64,000 nt of DNA from Candidatus Caldatribacterium sp. (GTDB lineage Bacteria > Atribacterota > Atribacteria > Atribacterales > Caldatribacteriaceae), in contig JAPWUU010000003.1 in assembly GCA_028275365.1 (NCBI GenBank), forward strand, positions 1-64,000. Reading direction: 5' to 3'. Below, piece after piece: positions 35,293 to 44,899 of the stretch (its first letter is position 1; every line of letters begins with the position of its first letter). The position numbers and the translations under genes are program-made. Below the pieces are notes generated by a model. That model did not search any database and had not been told where the DNA came from. It saw only the letters and a program-made list of their open reading frames with translations.

Positions 35293-37437
35293 ATGGGGAA
35301 GAAGCTCATCATTACGGAAAAACCCAGCGTGGCACGGGATATCGCCAGGGCGCTGGGGAAATTCACGGACCACAAGGAGTACCTTGAAAATGCAGAGTAC
35401 ATCATTACCTGGGCGGTGGGACACCTCGTTGGTCTTGCCGAGCCCGAAGACTACGACGACCGTTTCAGGAAATGGGATCTCGAGCTTTTGCCCATTATCC
35501 CGGAGGTTTTTAAGCTGAAGCCTCTGGAGAAGACGGAAAAGCGCCTTGAGGTTATCAGGATGCTCTCCGAAAGAGAAGACACTGATGCGCTGGTGAATGC
35601 CTGTGATGCGGGACGGGAAGGGGAACTGATTTTCCGCTATATTTATGAGTTCCTCGGCCTGAAAAAGCCGGTGTTTCGTCTCTGGCTCTCTTCGATGACG
35701 AAAGAGGCGATTCAGGAGGCCTTTGCGCGGCTTAAGCCGGCTTCAGAATATGAGCTCCTTGCTCAGGCGGCCAAGTGTCGTTCTGAAGGAGACTGGCTCG
35801 TGGGCATCAACGGAAGCCGGGCTTTCACAAGTCGTTACAAGATCCTGCTTTCCGTTGGAAGGGTCCAGACGCCAACCCTGGCCATCCTGGTCCATCGGGA
35901 GCAGGAGATTCAGAACTTCCGTCCCACCCCCTACTTTGAAGTCTTTGCCCGTTTCCAGTATGGGGACCTCACGTATGTGGGGAAGTGGCGGGGAGGTGAG
36001 GATGACCGTCTTTTCGACAAAGGCGAGGCAGAAAAAGTTGTGGCTGGGGTTTTGGGGAAGCGGGGGAGAGTTGAGGAGTTCTCTGAGCACAGAACCCAGG
36101 AAGCCCATCCCTTGCTGTACGACCTCACCGAACTCCAGCGGGATGCTAACAAGCTCTTCGGGTATCCGGCGCAAAGAACCCTTGATATTGCCCAGAGGCT
36201 CTATGAACATTACAAGCTCATCACGTATCCCCGGACGGATTCCCGTTACCTCTCCGAAGACCTTCTGGGTCAGGTGGAAAGAAGCGTTGCCATGCTTGCC
36301 CGGTGCGGGTTCGCCGAGTTTGCGAGAGATCTTCCGCTCCGGGAGGCCCTCAAAGACCGGCGTGTTTTTGACCGGAGCAAGGTCACGGATCACCACGCCA
36401 TCATTCCTACGGGAGAGGAAATCCGCTGGGAAGTGCTGAAGGAGGGGGAGCGGAAGGTTCTGGACCTCATCGTGCGCCGCTTCCTGGCGGTTTTCTATCC
36501 TTCGGCGATCTGGGTGCACCGGACAATCAGGACCAGAGTGGAGGGGGAAATCTTCCTGAGCAAGGCCAGGGTTCTCGCCGAACCGGGGTGGCGTGTGCTT
36601 TATCCCAGGGAAGAGGAAGAGTTTCTCCCCGTTGTCCCCCGGGGGGAAGAGGTGGATGTTGTGGAGGTCTGGATCGAAGACAAGGAGACCAAGGCACCTC
36701 CAAGGTACACCGAGGCTTCGCTTCTTGCGGCCATGGAAGGGGCTGGGCGTTTTGTTGAGGACGAGGAACTTCGGGAAATACTGAAGGAGAGTGGCATTGG
36801 AACGCCGGCAACCCGGGCGGCCATTATCGAACGTCTCATCGAGGTCGGGTACGTGGAGCGGGAGGGGAAAACCCTCATTCCCACTCCCAAGGGCATGGAG
36901 CTTGTGAGTCTTGTGGAGAGCATCCCTATTCCGGAACTTGCTTCGCCTCAGCTCACGGGTGAGTGGGAGAAGAAGCTCAATCTCATCCAGAAAGGGCAGT
37001 TCACCCGAGAGCTCTTCATGGAGGGTATTAAGCATTTGACCCGGGAAATTGTTGCTAAGGTCAAGGCCCAGAACCTGGAAGATGTTCGGGAAGCAAAGAG
37101 CCGCATGGTGGCCTCAAGGTATCCTCTGGGTTCCTGTCCGCTCTGCGGTGCTCCGGTGTACGAGGGTAAAGTTGCTTTCAACTGTTCCCGGTGGAAAGAG
37201 GGCTGTCCTTTCACGGTGTGGAAGACCATTTCGGGGAAGAAAATCTCCCGCCAGCAGGTCCAGAAACTCTTGGCAAGCGGTCGAACGGACAGGCTTTCGG
37301 GCTTCCGTTCCCGAAAAGGGAAAAAGTTCTCCGCAGTACTTGTTCTTTCCGAAGACGGCAAGGTAGAATTTGCGTTTCCTCATGTGCCCTCTAAAGTACG
37401 GACCGAAAGAGACGATGGCGAGGATAAGGGAGATTGA
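35293..37437 (+). CDS. topB: DNA topoisomerase III-like type IA topoisomerase
   Basis: IITEKPSVARDIARALG, ACDAGREGELIFRYIY, ITYPRTDSRYL, C-terminal CPLC...C...C zinc motif. Confidence 0.93.
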   Translation: MGKKLIITEKPSVARDIARALGKFTDHKEYLENAEYIITWAVGHLVGLAEPEDYDDRFRKWDLELLPIIPEVFKLKPLEKTEKRLEVIRMLSEREDTDALVNACDAGREGELIFRYIYEFLGLKKPVFRLWLSSMTKEAIQEAFARLKPASEYELLAQAAKCRSEGDWLVGINGSRAFTSRYKILLSVGRVQTPTLAILVHREQEIQNFRPTPYFEVFARFQYGDLTYVGKWRGGEDDRLFDKGEAEKVVAGVLGKRGRVEEFSEHRTQEAHPLLYDLTELQRDANKLFGYPAQRTLDIAQRLYEHYKLITYPRTDSRYLSEDLLGQVERSVAMLARCGFAEFARDLPLREALKDRRVFDRSKVTDHHAIIPTGEEIRWEVLKEGERKVLDLIVRRFLAVFYPSAIWVHRTIRTRVEGEIFLSKARVLAEPGWRVLYPREEEEFLPVVPRGEEVDVVEVWIEDKETKAPPRYTEASLLAAMEGAGRFVEDEELREILKESGIGTPATRAAIIERLIEVGYVEREGKTLIPTPKGMELVSLVESIPIPELASPQLTGEWEKKLNLIQKGQFTRELFMEGIKHLTREIVAKVKAQNLEDVREAKSRMVASRYPLGSCPLCGAPVYEGKVAFNCSRWKEGCPFTVWKTISGKKISRQQVQKLLASGRTDRLSGFRSRKGKKFSAVLVLSEDGKVEFAFPHVPSKVRTERDDGEDKGD

Positions 37438-37454
37438 GTATAATTAGCGTGGAT

Positions 37455-38744
37455 ATGGACGAGCAAAAAGACCAGACCGAAGTGAGAGAGTACTTTCGTA
37501 TTTGTGGTCTTCAGCCTCTTAGGGGGAGCGTAACCGTTGGGGGTTCGAAGAACGCGGCATTGCCTATCCTTGCTGCAACGCTTTTGAGCAGCACTCCCTC
37601 TGTTATTCACAACGTCCCGGATCTCCTTGATGTTCGCACCATGGTGATGGTTCTCGAGAGTCTTGGGGCCGGTATTGAGCGCATCGGAAAACATTCCTAC
37701 CGCATTTTCCCAGCCACCATTTCTCGCTTCGAGCCTCCTTATGAGCTCATCCGGAAAATGCGGGCATCGTTTCTCGTCACCGGACCCCTGATTTCCCGAC
37801 TGGGCAGGGCGCAGGTTCCGCTCCCTGGGGGATGCGCCATTGGGTCTCGTCCCATTGACCTGCACCTTAAGGGATTTGCCCACCTTGGAGTGGACGTTTC
37901 CATGCGTTCCGGGTACATCGAGGCATGGGCTCAGAAGCTCCATGGGGGTGAGGTGTACTTTGATTTTCCAAGCGTCGGAGCCACAGAGAACGTGATGATG
38001 CTTGCGGCAACCATTGAGGACGAGACAGTTATCACCAATGCTGCCCGGGAACCTGAGGTGGTGGACCTTGCCCGCTTTCTTACGTTGATGGGAGCTTCCA
38101 TCGAGGGAGCGGGAACGGACACCATCGTTATCCGGGGGAAAAAGGACCTTTGGGGGTGCGAGTACACCATTATGAACGACCGTATCGAGGCCGGAACGTT
38201 CTGCGTCGCTGCTGCTATTACCCGGGGGGACGTTACGGTGCATGGCGTGGAAACCTCTCTTCTCCGGTCTGTTCTCACAAAGCTTGAGGAAGTCGGTGCG
38301 CAGGTTGAGAAGGTCGGCGAAGACGCTGTTCGGGTAGCGATGCGTGAACGTCCCAGACCCACGAATATTAAGACCATGCCCTATCCGGGTTTTCCGACGG
38401 ACATGCAGGCGCAGTTCATGTCGCTTTTGTGCCTTGCCGATGGGGTGAGCGTCATCACCGAAACGGTTTTTGAGAGCCGCTTTGCCCATGTTGGGGAACT
38501 GGAACGCATGGGAGCGAAGGTTCAGGTAGAAGGGCGGAGTGCGGTAGTGGTGGGAGTGGAGAAGCTCACCGGTGCCCGGGTAACGGCCACAGACCTTCGG
38601 GCAGGGGCAGCTCTTGTTCTTGCAGGTCTTGCTGCGGAAGGCGTGACTGAAGTCAATGGGATTCACCATATTGACCGGGGCTATGAGGACCTCGAGGTGA
38701 AGCTCCAATCCCTGGGGGCGTTTATCGAACGAGTGCGAGGGTGA
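37455..38744 (+). CDS. murA: UDP-N-acetylglucosamine 1-carboxyvinyltransferase
   Basis: [40 protein letters not shown] (catalytic Cys present), [10 protein letters not shown]. Confidence 0.95.
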   Translation: MDEQKDQTEVREYFRICGLQPLRGSVTVGGSKNAALPILAATLLSSTPSVIHNVPDLLDVRTMVMVLESLGAGIERIGKHSYRIFPATISRFEPPYELIRKMRASFLVTGPLISRLGRAQVPLPGGCAIGSRPIDLHLKGFAHLGVDVSMRSGYIEAWAQKLHGGEVYFDFPSVGATENVMMLAATIEDETVITNAAREPEVVDLARFLTLMGASIEGAGTDTIVIRGKKDLWGCEYTIMNDRIEAGTFCVAAAITRGDVTVHGVETSLLRSVLTKLEEVGAQVEKVGEDAVRVAMRERPRPTNIKTMPYPGFPTDMQAQFMSLLCLADGVSVITETVFESRFAHVGELERMGAKVQVEGRSAVVVGVEKLTGARVTATDLRAGAALVLAGLAAEGVTEVNGIHHIDRGYEDLEVKLQSLGAFIERVRG

Positions 38745-38760
38745 ACGGGAGGAATCCTGT

Positions 38761-39777
38761 ATGTGGAATAAACGATTGGGGATTGACCTCGGCACAGCAA
38801 CGACGCTCATTTACCTCCATGGACGGGGGATTGTGCTCAACGAGCCTTCGGTTGTGGCCATTGCCAAGGACTCCAATCAGATTCTTGCGGTGGGGAAAGA
38901 AGCCTGGGAGATGATTGGGAAGACCCCGGAACATATCGTGGCCCACCGTCCCCTGCGCGATGGGGTGATCAGCGATTACGAGATCACCCGGAAGATGTTA
39001 GCCTATTTCATCCAGCGGGTGTGTGGGCGAAGCCTTTTCAAGCCCGATGTCGTGATCTGCGTTCCCTCAGGAGGCACCGAGGTTGAAAAGCGAGCAGTGC
39101 TCGACGCAGCGTACCACGCAGGAGCCCGTAAGGCGTACCTCATTGAGGAGCCCATGGCAGCGGCTCTGGGGGCCGGCCTCGATATCACGGGCCCTTCAGG
39201 GAATATGGTGATTGATATTGGAGGAGGGACCACGGACGTCGCTGTGCTCTCCCTGGGGGGGGTTGTGGTCAGCCAGTCCGTGCGGGTGGCAGGGGATAAA
39301 ATGGATGAGGCCATTGCCCGTCACCTCAGGAAAAAGTTCAATCTCCTCATCGGTGAGAAGACTGCAGAGATGATTAAGATTGAGATCGGGTGGGCTGTGC
39401 CTCCTCCGGAAGATAAAGCGGTCCGTGTCAAGGGACGGGACCTTGTCTCGGGGCTTCCCAAGGAGATTCTCCTCAGTGCTTCGGAGGTCTACAAATGCCT
39501 CACTGAACCTCTCTCGTACATTGTCGAGGCGGCACGGATGGTGCTCGAGCATACACCTCCTGAGCTTGCTGCCGATATCGGGGAGAAGGGTATCTGTCTC
39601 ACCGGGGGGGGATCGCTCCTCCGGGGCATTGATGAGATGCTCGCTAAGGCTCTGGGGACCCCTGTGTACGTTGCCGAGGATCCGGTGTCCTGTGTTGCTC
39701 TCGGGGCGGGGAAGGTCCTCGATTACCTGAAGTTTCTCCGAAACGGCTTTCTCTACACCAAGGGGAGGAATACATAG
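38761..39777 (+). CDS. mreB: Rod shape-determining protein MreB
   Basis: GIDLGTATTLIYLHGRGIVLNEPSVVAI, DIGGGTTDVAVLSLGG. Confidence 0.96.
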   Translation: MWNKRLGIDLGTATTLIYLHGRGIVLNEPSVVAIAKDSNQILAVGKEAWEMIGKTPEHIVAHRPLRDGVISDYEITRKMLAYFIQRVCGRSLFKPDVVICVPSGGTEVEKRAVLDAAYHAGARKAYLIEEPMAAALGAGLDITGPSGNMVIDIGGGTTDVAVLSLGGVVVSQSVRVAGDKMDEAIARHLRKKFNLLIGEKTAEMIKIEIGWAVPPPEDKAVRVKGRDLVSGLPKEILLSASEVYKCLTEPLSYIVEAARMVLEHTPPELAADIGEKGICLTGGGSLLRGIDEMLAKALGTPVYVAEDPVSCVALGAGKVLDYLKFLRNGFLYTKGRNT

Positions 39778-39780
39778 CTT

Positions 39781-41364
39781 TTGTGGCGGCGTAAAGTCCT
39801 TCTCATTTTCTGGGTTCTGAGCCTGGTCCTGTGCGCTTTTCCGGTCTGGGGTGGGGAGATTGCTATCTTCCCTTTTTCGGCAATCCGTAAGGGCATGAAG
39901 GCCACCGGAAAGACGGTTCTTCTCGGAACAGAGGTGCAAGAATTTTCTCTCGAGGTCATCGATGTTGTGCAGGCGAAGGACATCACAGACAGCTACTTTG
40001 TTGTCCTTGTCACCGATGAGAAAATTCGCAGCCTGGGGGGTATCCTTGCCGGGATGAGTGGAAGCCCGGTGTACATCCGGGGGAAAATTGCAGGGGCGCT
40101 CTCTCACAGCTTCGAGACGCAGGATCACCTCGTGGGTGTTGTTACCCCCATTGAGGCCATGCTCAAAATATGGAAAGAGGAGGAAGTGCTTGCTCCCCTT
40201 GGAAAAGAGACATCAGTAGTGTTCTGTTTTGGGGTGGGCAATCGGGCGTGGTCTCGTCTGAGGGAGCGCCTTGGAGAAACGTACGCTTTGAGGAAGGTGC
40301 TTGCTTTTCCGCGTCTTTTTCCGGAGAAGTCTGAGAAGCAGGCGGCTTCTCTTGAGCCTGGGAGTGCCATAGGAGTGCAACTTGTGACCGGAGACGCGGA
40401 AATTGTGAGTGTTGGGACTCTGACCCTGCGGGATGGGGACCGATTCCTGGCGCTCGGGCATCCCTTTCTCCACCGGGGGAAAGCGCAGTATTTTCTCTCT
40501 TCGGTATACGTGAATTTCAGTCTGAAGGGAGATGAGTTCCCTTTCAAGGTGGGAACGCCCATCGAAATTGTGGGTGTGGTGGAAGAGGATCGCAGCGTCG
40601 GTATAGCAGGACGGTTTGGAGTTTTCCCGAAAACAACGGAGGTCACCATAGGGGTGAAGGAGGGGACAAGAAGGCGAGATTTCCACTTCTCGGTGGTCCA
40701 GGAAGAGGACATTCTCGTGGATTTCCTCCCTGAGCTTCTCCTTGACGCCATTGATCGGACCATCGACCGCCAATCTCCAGGGAGCGTTGATCTGAAGTTC
40801 CGAATAACGGGAGAAAATCTCAACCTCGAGGATGAGTTTTTCTGGGTCAGCGAACCGGATATCGCAACTTTTACCTCGAACACGTTTCGCCGGATACTCG
40901 AGGCATTCCTGAAAAATCCCTACCAGCCGGTAAACGTGGAGAACATTGCTCTTGAGGTTGAGGTATTTCCTGAAATCCAGCGGGGATGGATTCTCTCCTG
41001 CGATTTCCCCCGAATCGTGAAGCGGGGCGAAATTGCCGCAGGGAAGGCCACGGTGTTCCTGTATCGCCAGGGCATACGGGATGTTTCCCTCCAGGTGGCT
41101 GTGCCTTCTGACTTTGCCCCGGGTGAGGCGGAGATCGTGGTTCGGGGGAGAGGGGGGAATAGCGGGGAGTCACGGGAGGAGACATTTACCGCAGATTTTC
41201 AGGAGTACCTCAATCAGAAGCTTGACGAGCTTCGGAATGACGGTGTGGACCTTGAGATCCTCGCCAAGGGTAGTGTTCCCCAAAAGACCACCTATACCAG
41301 GACCCATGTGTTCCTTCCATTCGTGCTTGAGGGAGATGCTTCGAGCAAGGTATGGGTAAACTGA
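39781..41364 (+). CDS. SpoIVB/S55-type peptidase-domain protein
   Basis: Signal peptide; GILAGMSGSPVYIRGKIAGALSHSF matches the S55 active-site region; TTG start. Confidence 0.8.
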   Translation: MWRRKVLLIFWVLSLVLCAFPVWGGEIAIFPFSAIRKGMKATGKTVLLGTEVQEFSLEVIDVVQAKDITDSYFVVLVTDEKIRSLGGILAGMSGSPVYIRGKIAGALSHSFETQDHLVGVVTPIEAMLKIWKEEEVLAPLGKETSVVFCFGVGNRAWSRLRERLGETYALRKVLAFPRLFPEKSEKQAASLEPGSAIGVQLVTGDAEIVSVGTLTLRDGDRFLALGHPFLHRGKAQYFLSSVYVNFSLKGDEFPFKVGTPIEIVGVVEEDRSVGIAGRFGVFPKTTEVTIGVKEGTRRRDFHFSVVQEEDILVDFLPELLLDAIDRTIDRQSPGSVDLKFRITGENLNLEDEFFWVSEPDIATFTSNTFRRILEAFLKNPYQPVNVENIALEVEVFPEIQRGWILSCDFPRIVKRGEIAAGKATVFLYRQGIRDVSLQVAVPSDFAPGEAEIVVRGRGGNSGESREETFTADFQEYLNQKLDELRNDGVDLEILAKGSVPQKTTYTRTHVFLPFVLEGDASSKVWVN

Positions 41365-44300
41365 GGAGAAAAATTTTCTGGGGGAGTATGGCGTTTTTTT
41401 TCGCTTTTCTCCTGTGGGAAGGGGGAAGGCATGGTCTTCGGCAGGTCCTTCGGGAACTCGAAGAAACCCATCGCATCGTTGTTCGCGTTGAGCGCACTGT
41501 TCCGCTCTTTCTGGGGTTTGCCCTTCGGGGGGTTCGGGTCTCGGGTGAAGGGTTCGCTTTCCAGGCTCCGGAAGTTTCGGTCCGTTTGAGCTGGAACCGG
41601 GGGATTTCTGTCGTTATTGAGGACGGTGAGTTCACTTTCTCCTCGGGTTTGCCGTGGTCTGCTCTGGAGTCCCTTCCTCCTCTCTTTGTTGAGGTTCGCA
41701 GGGCTCGCCTTAGCGGGCAGAATCTTCCTCCCTGGGATGGATGGGTGGAGAAAAGTGGTACCGTGCTCCGTTTTGGGATTGCCGCAGGCGACCTTGAGGT
41801 GAGGGGGACCGTGGAGGGAGGAAAAGCGGTTCTTGAGGGGAAGTACCGTACCCTGCCCTTTCGGGGGTCTTTTGTTCCTGCAGAGGGTCGTTTCGAAGGA
41901 GAACTTGGCGAAGGTTCCCGGAGGGTTCACCTTGAAGGTATACTCTCTCGAAAAACTCAGGGGTGGGAACTGTCTCCTCTCCAGGTAGACCAGGGAGGGC
42001 TCTTCTTTTCCGGCCGACTTTTCCGGGGAGATGACGGTCGTTTCGTGCTCTCGGGGAGAGCGCGTGTTCTGGAGGAGGATATCGACGTTTCCCTTCGAGG
42101 GAGAAATGTCCAGACCTCTTTTGAGGGGAACTTCGAGGGGAGGAGTACAACCTCCACTATTTCGGGCCGTTTCCGCGCCGATCTCTGGAATTCTTCTTTC
42201 GTTCTGGAGTTTACCCCCCAGTCGGTATGGCGGGGTGTTCGTCTTTCAGGTCGCCTCGAAGGTTCGGTGGATGATGGTCTCCGTCTCAATTTCCGCGACT
42301 TCTTTGTGTCCCCTGAAGAGGAATGCGCCCTCTTTCCTGTGCGAGGGAGTGGCAGAATCCAGGGACAGGTGGAAAGGAAGGGGGAACTGTGGCAGGGAGA
42401 GATTGCGTTTTCGAGCCCTGAGATCCTCGTCGATCGTCTGAGGCTTAAGGGGGTATCTGCACGGGTTGCCTTGGATGGGGGACGGGTAACGTTTTCAGGA
42501 TCCGGGCACATGTTTGGGGGAAATCTTGAGCTCTCCGGAAGTTATGAGTCGGGCGTGGTTCAGGCCTCAGGAAGGGTCCAAGGGGTCACCCTTGAGGGCA
42601 TTCTGGAGCAGAGTGGTGTGCCACTTTCTGGGACTTTCTCGGGGGACCTCTCCTGCACGGGGAGAGTGGGAGATTTTCGTCTTGTTCTCCGGCTCACCAA
42701 TGGGTCCTTATCCTGGCAAGGTGTGGACCTTGGCAGCATTGCGGGGGGTGAGGTTCTGCTTGAGGGGGAACGCGTGGAGGTCCGGAACCTTCTTGTAACC
42801 CGGGGTAGTGGGAAGCTCTCTGGCAATGTGACGAGGGACGCTTCAGGTATTCGGGGGAAGGGAGAATTTGCGGGGTATCCCCTTGAGGTTTCCTGGAAGG
42901 GGAAGACAGCTGGGTTCATCCTCTGGGGTTCTGTAGCCCTGGAGTGGGGGAAGGAACATTGTCTTGGGCTTTCTCTTTCGTCGCCCTCGTGGTTTTTCGA
43001 GAACCTTCAGGGTCGAGATCTCTCCATCTCTGGCGCCGTCAGGGGGAAAGAAATCACCCTGGACTGCCTGGCTCTGCAGTGGGATGGAGGGTATTTCAAC
43101 GCCCGGGGGAGGGTGGTGCTTGACCGGGAAGTGGACCTTTCTGGAGAAATCGAAAACCTCCGTCTTCCGGACAACGATTTTCGGCTCAGCGGGATGATTC
43201 ACAGGGCCCGTTTCGCCGTTTCCGGACCGTGGGAGAGGGTTTCTTGGAAGTTTGAAGGCGAAGGGTCATCCCTTCGAATCCTGAATGAGCCCCTGGGGGA
43301 GCGTGTTGTGCTGAAGTTTTCCGGAGTCCTTCCCCTTTCTTCGTTTCTTGGAGGAGAAGTTGCTCTTGCCGACATCCTGAACCCGAAAACCCTCAGCGAA
43401 GGGACCATTCTGGTGGAGAGGGCAAATCTCGCCCTTCTTGGAGGAAGCTTCCTCGCGAAGGCTGTGAAACCCGTGGATTTTTCTTTTGTGCTTGACCCTG
43501 GGGATCGCCTGTGGCGTTTCCATTCCGGCGAGGTTGTGCTCTCCTTCCCTCCTTACGGGGATTTTCAGGGAAAGGTGGAAGGGGTGTACGATGGCAGGTG
43601 TTTTGTGGTTGAGAGGCTTGAGCTTTCCGGTTCCCAGGGTGTGCACCTTTCCGGAAAGGGAATCGTGGATACCCTGGCAAGGACTCTGGACCTCCAGTGT
43701 GCCTTTGGAGGGGAACTCTCTTTCCCCTTTGAGGAATTTGTGGTTGAGCTTGGAGGATCAGGAACGCTGCACCTTTTTGGGGATTACGTATCGCCTGTTG
43801 CGGAGGGCTCGGTGACACTCCAGCGGTTTCGGGTTCTTGCTGGTGGGAGAGAATACCTTTCCCTGCAGGGTCTTCAGGGGGATCTCGCAGGGAGGAGGTG
43901 GCGGTTTTCCGGGGGGAAGGGAACGTTCCTTGGGGGAGAGCTTGTGGTGAGGGGTGAGGTTTCCCGAGAGGGCCTCATCCTTCATGGAACGGTTCAGGGG
44001 GATGGGGGCTTTCCTGGGCTTGAGGGGATATTCCAAGGACGGTGGAGTGGTGAACTCGTGGTGACAGGGAAGGAAGGGCAGTACACCCTTGAAGGGGATC
44101 TCGTGGTGCAGGAAGCTGTCCTGGATACGCGGGGAGGAAGAACCGGAGGATCTTTGCGTCTTGATTCCCTGTCTCAAGTGGTGGCAAAAATTCCTTTTCC
44201 TTTGAAACTCCGCCTTTCCTTTCAGGATACTCTCACGGTGAAGACGGATTTCTTGCAGCTTACACTCTCCGGGAACGTGCTGGTTCATCGGGAAGGTGAA

Positions 44301-44882
44301 GACCTGGTGCTCTCTGGTCGCCTGGATGTCCTTCAGGGGACGTATGACCTTATTGCCTGCAGCATCCCCCTTGAAGGATACATCGTGTTCACGGAGCTTG
44401 ACGGATTCACTCCAAGGCTTTGCCTTGAAGGCCGAAAAAGCCTCAGAGGGTATGATCTCAGCGTGCATATCGCCGGACCACTTGATGCCTACACAGTGGC
44501 CTTCTCTTCCGAGCCTCCCCTCTCGCAGGAGGAAATCCTGTCCCTGCTATTTCTGGGTGACAAGGATGCCTATGTTGCGCTCAACCGGGTGAACCTTGCG
44601 CCGGTTTTCCTGAAGATTGCTCGATTCTTGCTTGAGAAGGACTTCTCGCTGAGCCTCAAACCGCTTTTTGACGGGATCACCTTTGATCTGGGGGATTTTT
44701 CCCGGATTACTTTTGAGAAAAAGCTTGGTAGGAACGTGGCTTTCGGGTATACTCAGAACTTGAGCGATGGAGGATCAGCGGTTGAGATGAACATCGACTT
44801 TGGGAAAGAATGGTCCCTGAGGCTTGAGCGGACCGAGAGCGGTGAAACGGAGTGGATGCTCCAGTTTTCCACGAAGTTCTGA
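41352..44882 (+). CDS. tamB: TamB-like translocation/assembly module protein
   Basis: 1176 aa, N-terminal TM, beta-repeat body, C-terminal SGRLDVLQGTYDL...PPLSQEEILSLLFLG; immediately upstream of bamA. Confidence 0.85.
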   Translation: MGKLRRKIFWGSMAFFFAFLLWEGGRHGLRQVLRELEETHRIVVRVERTVPLFLGFALRGVRVSGEGFAFQAPEVSVRLSWNRGISVVIEDGEFTFSSGLPWSALESLPPLFVEVRRARLSGQNLPPWDGWVEKSGTVLRFGIAAGDLEVRGTVEGGKAVLEGKYRTLPFRGSFVPAEGRFEGELGEGSRRVHLEGILSRKTQGWELSPLQVDQGGLFFSGRLFRGDDGRFVLSGRARVLEEDIDVSLRGRNVQTSFEGNFEGRSTTSTISGRFRADLWNSSFVLEFTPQSVWRGVRLSGRLEGSVDDGLRLNFRDFFVSPEEECALFPVRGSGRIQGQVERKGELWQGEIAFSSPEILVDRLRLKGVSARVALDGGRVTFSGSGHMFGGNLELSGSYESGVVQASGRVQGVTLEGILEQSGVPLSGTFSGDLSCTGRVGDFRLVLRLTNGSLSWQGVDLGSIAGGEVLLEGERVEVRNLLVTRGSGKLSGNVTRDASGIRGKGEFAGYPLEVSWKGKTAGFILWGSVALEWGKEHCLGLSLSSPSWFFENLQGRDLSISGAVRGKEITLDCLALQWDGGYFNARGRVVLDREVDLSGEIENLRLPDNDFRLSGMIHRARFAVSGPWERVSWKFEGEGSSLRILNEPLGERVVLKFSGVLPLSSFLGGEVALADILNPKTLSEGTILVERANLALLGGSFLAKAVKPVDFSFVLDPGDRLWRFHSGEVVLSFPPYGDFQGKVEGVYDGRCFVVERLELSGSQGVHLSGKGIVDTLARTLDLQCAFGGELSFPFEEFVVELGGSGTLHLFGDYVSPVAEGSVTLQRFRVLAGGREYLSLQGLQGDLAGRRWRFSGGKGTFLGGELVVRGEVSREGLILHGTVQGDGGFPGLEGIFQGRWSGELVVTGKEGQYTLEGDLVVQEAVLDTRGGRTGGSLRLDSLSQVVAKIPFPLKLRLSFQDTLTVKTDFLQLTLSGNVLVHREGEDLVLSGRLDVLQGTYDLIACSIPLEGYIVFTELDGFTPRLCLEGRKSLRGYDLSVHIAGPLDAYTVAFSSEPPLSQEEILSLLFLGDKDAYVALNRVNLAPVFLKIARFLLEKDFSLSLKPLFDGITFDLGDFSRITFEKKLGRNVAFGYTQNLSDGGSAVEMNIDFGKEWSLRLERTESGETEWMLQFSTKF

Positions 44883-44899
44883 AAGGGGGAGAGGAGCTG

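Noticed and set aside
35743-37035. 430-aa minus-strand ORF over topB
   Set aside because: Antisense to unambiguous topoisomerase.
37380-38810. 476-aa minus-strand ORF over murA
   Set aside because: Antisense to unambiguous MurA.
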